DNA from: an uncultured Chlorobiaceae bacterium
Lineage (GTDB): Bacteria; Bacteroidota; Chlorobiia; Chlorobiales; Chlorobiaceae
Assembly (NCBI GenBank): GCA_903851385.1
Contig: CAINOC010000045.1
Location: forward strand, 1 to 64,000
DNA length: 64,000 nucleotides
Reading direction: 5' to 3'
The notes under the pieces were generated by a model. It saw nothing but the letters and a program-made list of their open reading frames with translations. It was not told the DNA's origin and searched no databases. Shown in pieces: positions 63,787 through 64,000 of the stretch. The number at the start of each line of letters is the position of its first letter. Positions within the stretch are counted from its first letter, which is position 1. The position numbers were made by a program, and so were the translations under genes.

Positions 63787-64000
63787 AGAAAACCGGTTTC
63801 TCTGATTATGGATATGCCCCCACCTGAAATCTGAAGACCTACATGCTCCAGCTTTCCGATCGATTTGACCAGTATCCTGCCACGAATAGCGGCAAAGGGC
63901 GGCAAGAGGAGAGCGTGTTCACCGATAAGGGTGACAGGGTCAGGTGAGGAAAGTGCAAGCGACAGGGGTTTTCCACTGTTGTTATAGATGGTGTAGGAGT
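63783..64000 (-). CDS. ccoG: CcoG/FixG cytochrome oxidase accessory protein, C-terminal part (runs off the window)
   Basis: The last 71 codons on the reverse strand read SYTIYNNSGKPLSLALSSPDPVTLIG, LLPPFAAIRGRILVKSIGKLEH and end ISIIRETGFL. This is the immunoglobulin-like C-terminal domain of CcoG/FixG, the Fe-S copper-reductase of cbb3 assembly. The ferredoxin and membrane parts lie beyond base 64000. TGA is at 63785-63783, overlapping the ccoH ATG. Confidence 0.75.
   Translation of the reverse strand, partial: SYTIYNNSGKPLSLALSSPDPVTLIGEHALLLPPFAAIRGRILVKSIGKLEHVGLQISGGGISIIRETGFL

Overview
The window looks like a chromosomal segment of a green sulfur bacterium (Chlorobiota; Chlorobium/Pelodictyon type). 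This is inferred from gene content, not proven. The supporting genes are a CrtU-like aromatic-carotenoid synthase with a built-in Rieske domain, a monomeric NADP isocitrate dehydrogenase, an ArsA ATPase with an HSP20-like tail, and a DUF4403 protein. No photosystem, bacteriochlorophyll, rRNA or tRNA genes were seen. The DNA is Gram-negative in character: outer-membrane proteins, Mla lipid transport, MacAB-TolC and a lipocalin lipoprotein. Most of it is housekeeping sequence in short operons on both strands.

Region by region. 0-0.5 kb: the left end of an IS3-like element cuts an outer-membrane barrel gene. 0.75-7.06 kb (minus): DUF4405 membrane protein, TolC, MacA, MacB and DUF4403, an efflux/envelope operon. 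7.2-9.3 kb (minus): a cluster of small envelope or stress proteins, including two paralogous secreted proteins whose C-terminal tails are built of 13-residue (39-bp) tandem repeats. 9.7-12.7 kb: QueG and CrtU, divergent. 12.7-16.3 kb (minus): MlaE-MlaF-MlaD plus a serine hydrolase; mlaD carries an in-frame amber stop. 16.4-19.7 kb (minus): PHP phosphoesterase, then the operon pdxJ-rdgB-uppP. 20-24.6 kb (plus): a gene relic, mutS2, pgsA, pgpA. 24.6-28.5 kb (minus): dxs, YjbQ family, GH13 amylase-like enzyme. 28.8-38.2 kb (plus): pcrA-type helicase, glycosyltransferase, nitroreductase, aat, arsA-like, fabI, icd. 38.2-39.7 kb (minus): L,D-transpeptidase-like protein and pirin.

40-44.2 kb is the accessory stretch. 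It holds an Ala/Lys-rich secreted protein, a truncated helicase/restriction-type gene, a uracil-DNA-glycosylase-like protein fused to homing-endonuclease-type DNA-binding repeats, about 1.2 kb of gene-poor DNA with a 21-bp palindromic direct repeat, and an orphan XRE regulator. 44.3-48.1 kb returns to housekeeping (ymdB-like, fbp, recJ). 48.1-52.1 kb (minus) is a lipid-linked glycosylation operon: PAP2 phosphatase, GT39, GT2, flippase-like protein. 52.5-54 kb: cation diffusion facilitator and lipocalin. 54-57.4 kb (minus): cydDC. 57.9-59.6 kb (minus): nested toxin/antitoxin-like genes, including an intact zeta-type kinase, a truncated copy of it, and a DUF4160/DUF2442 pair. 59.7-64 kb (minus): a cbb3-oxidase maturation operon (ccoG, ccoH, YtkA-like protein, ccoI, ccoS, TauE/UreH-like membrane protein), with ccoG running off the window.

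Two functional themes stand out. Oxygen handling is covered by cydDC and cco maturation, unexpected in number for a presumed anaerobe. Central biosynthesis is covered by isoprenoid/carotenoid (dxs, uppP, crtU), phospholipid (pgsA, pgpA, fabI) and central carbon (icd, fbp) genes. The most unusual single gene is the glycosylase/homing-module fusion at 41164-42222.
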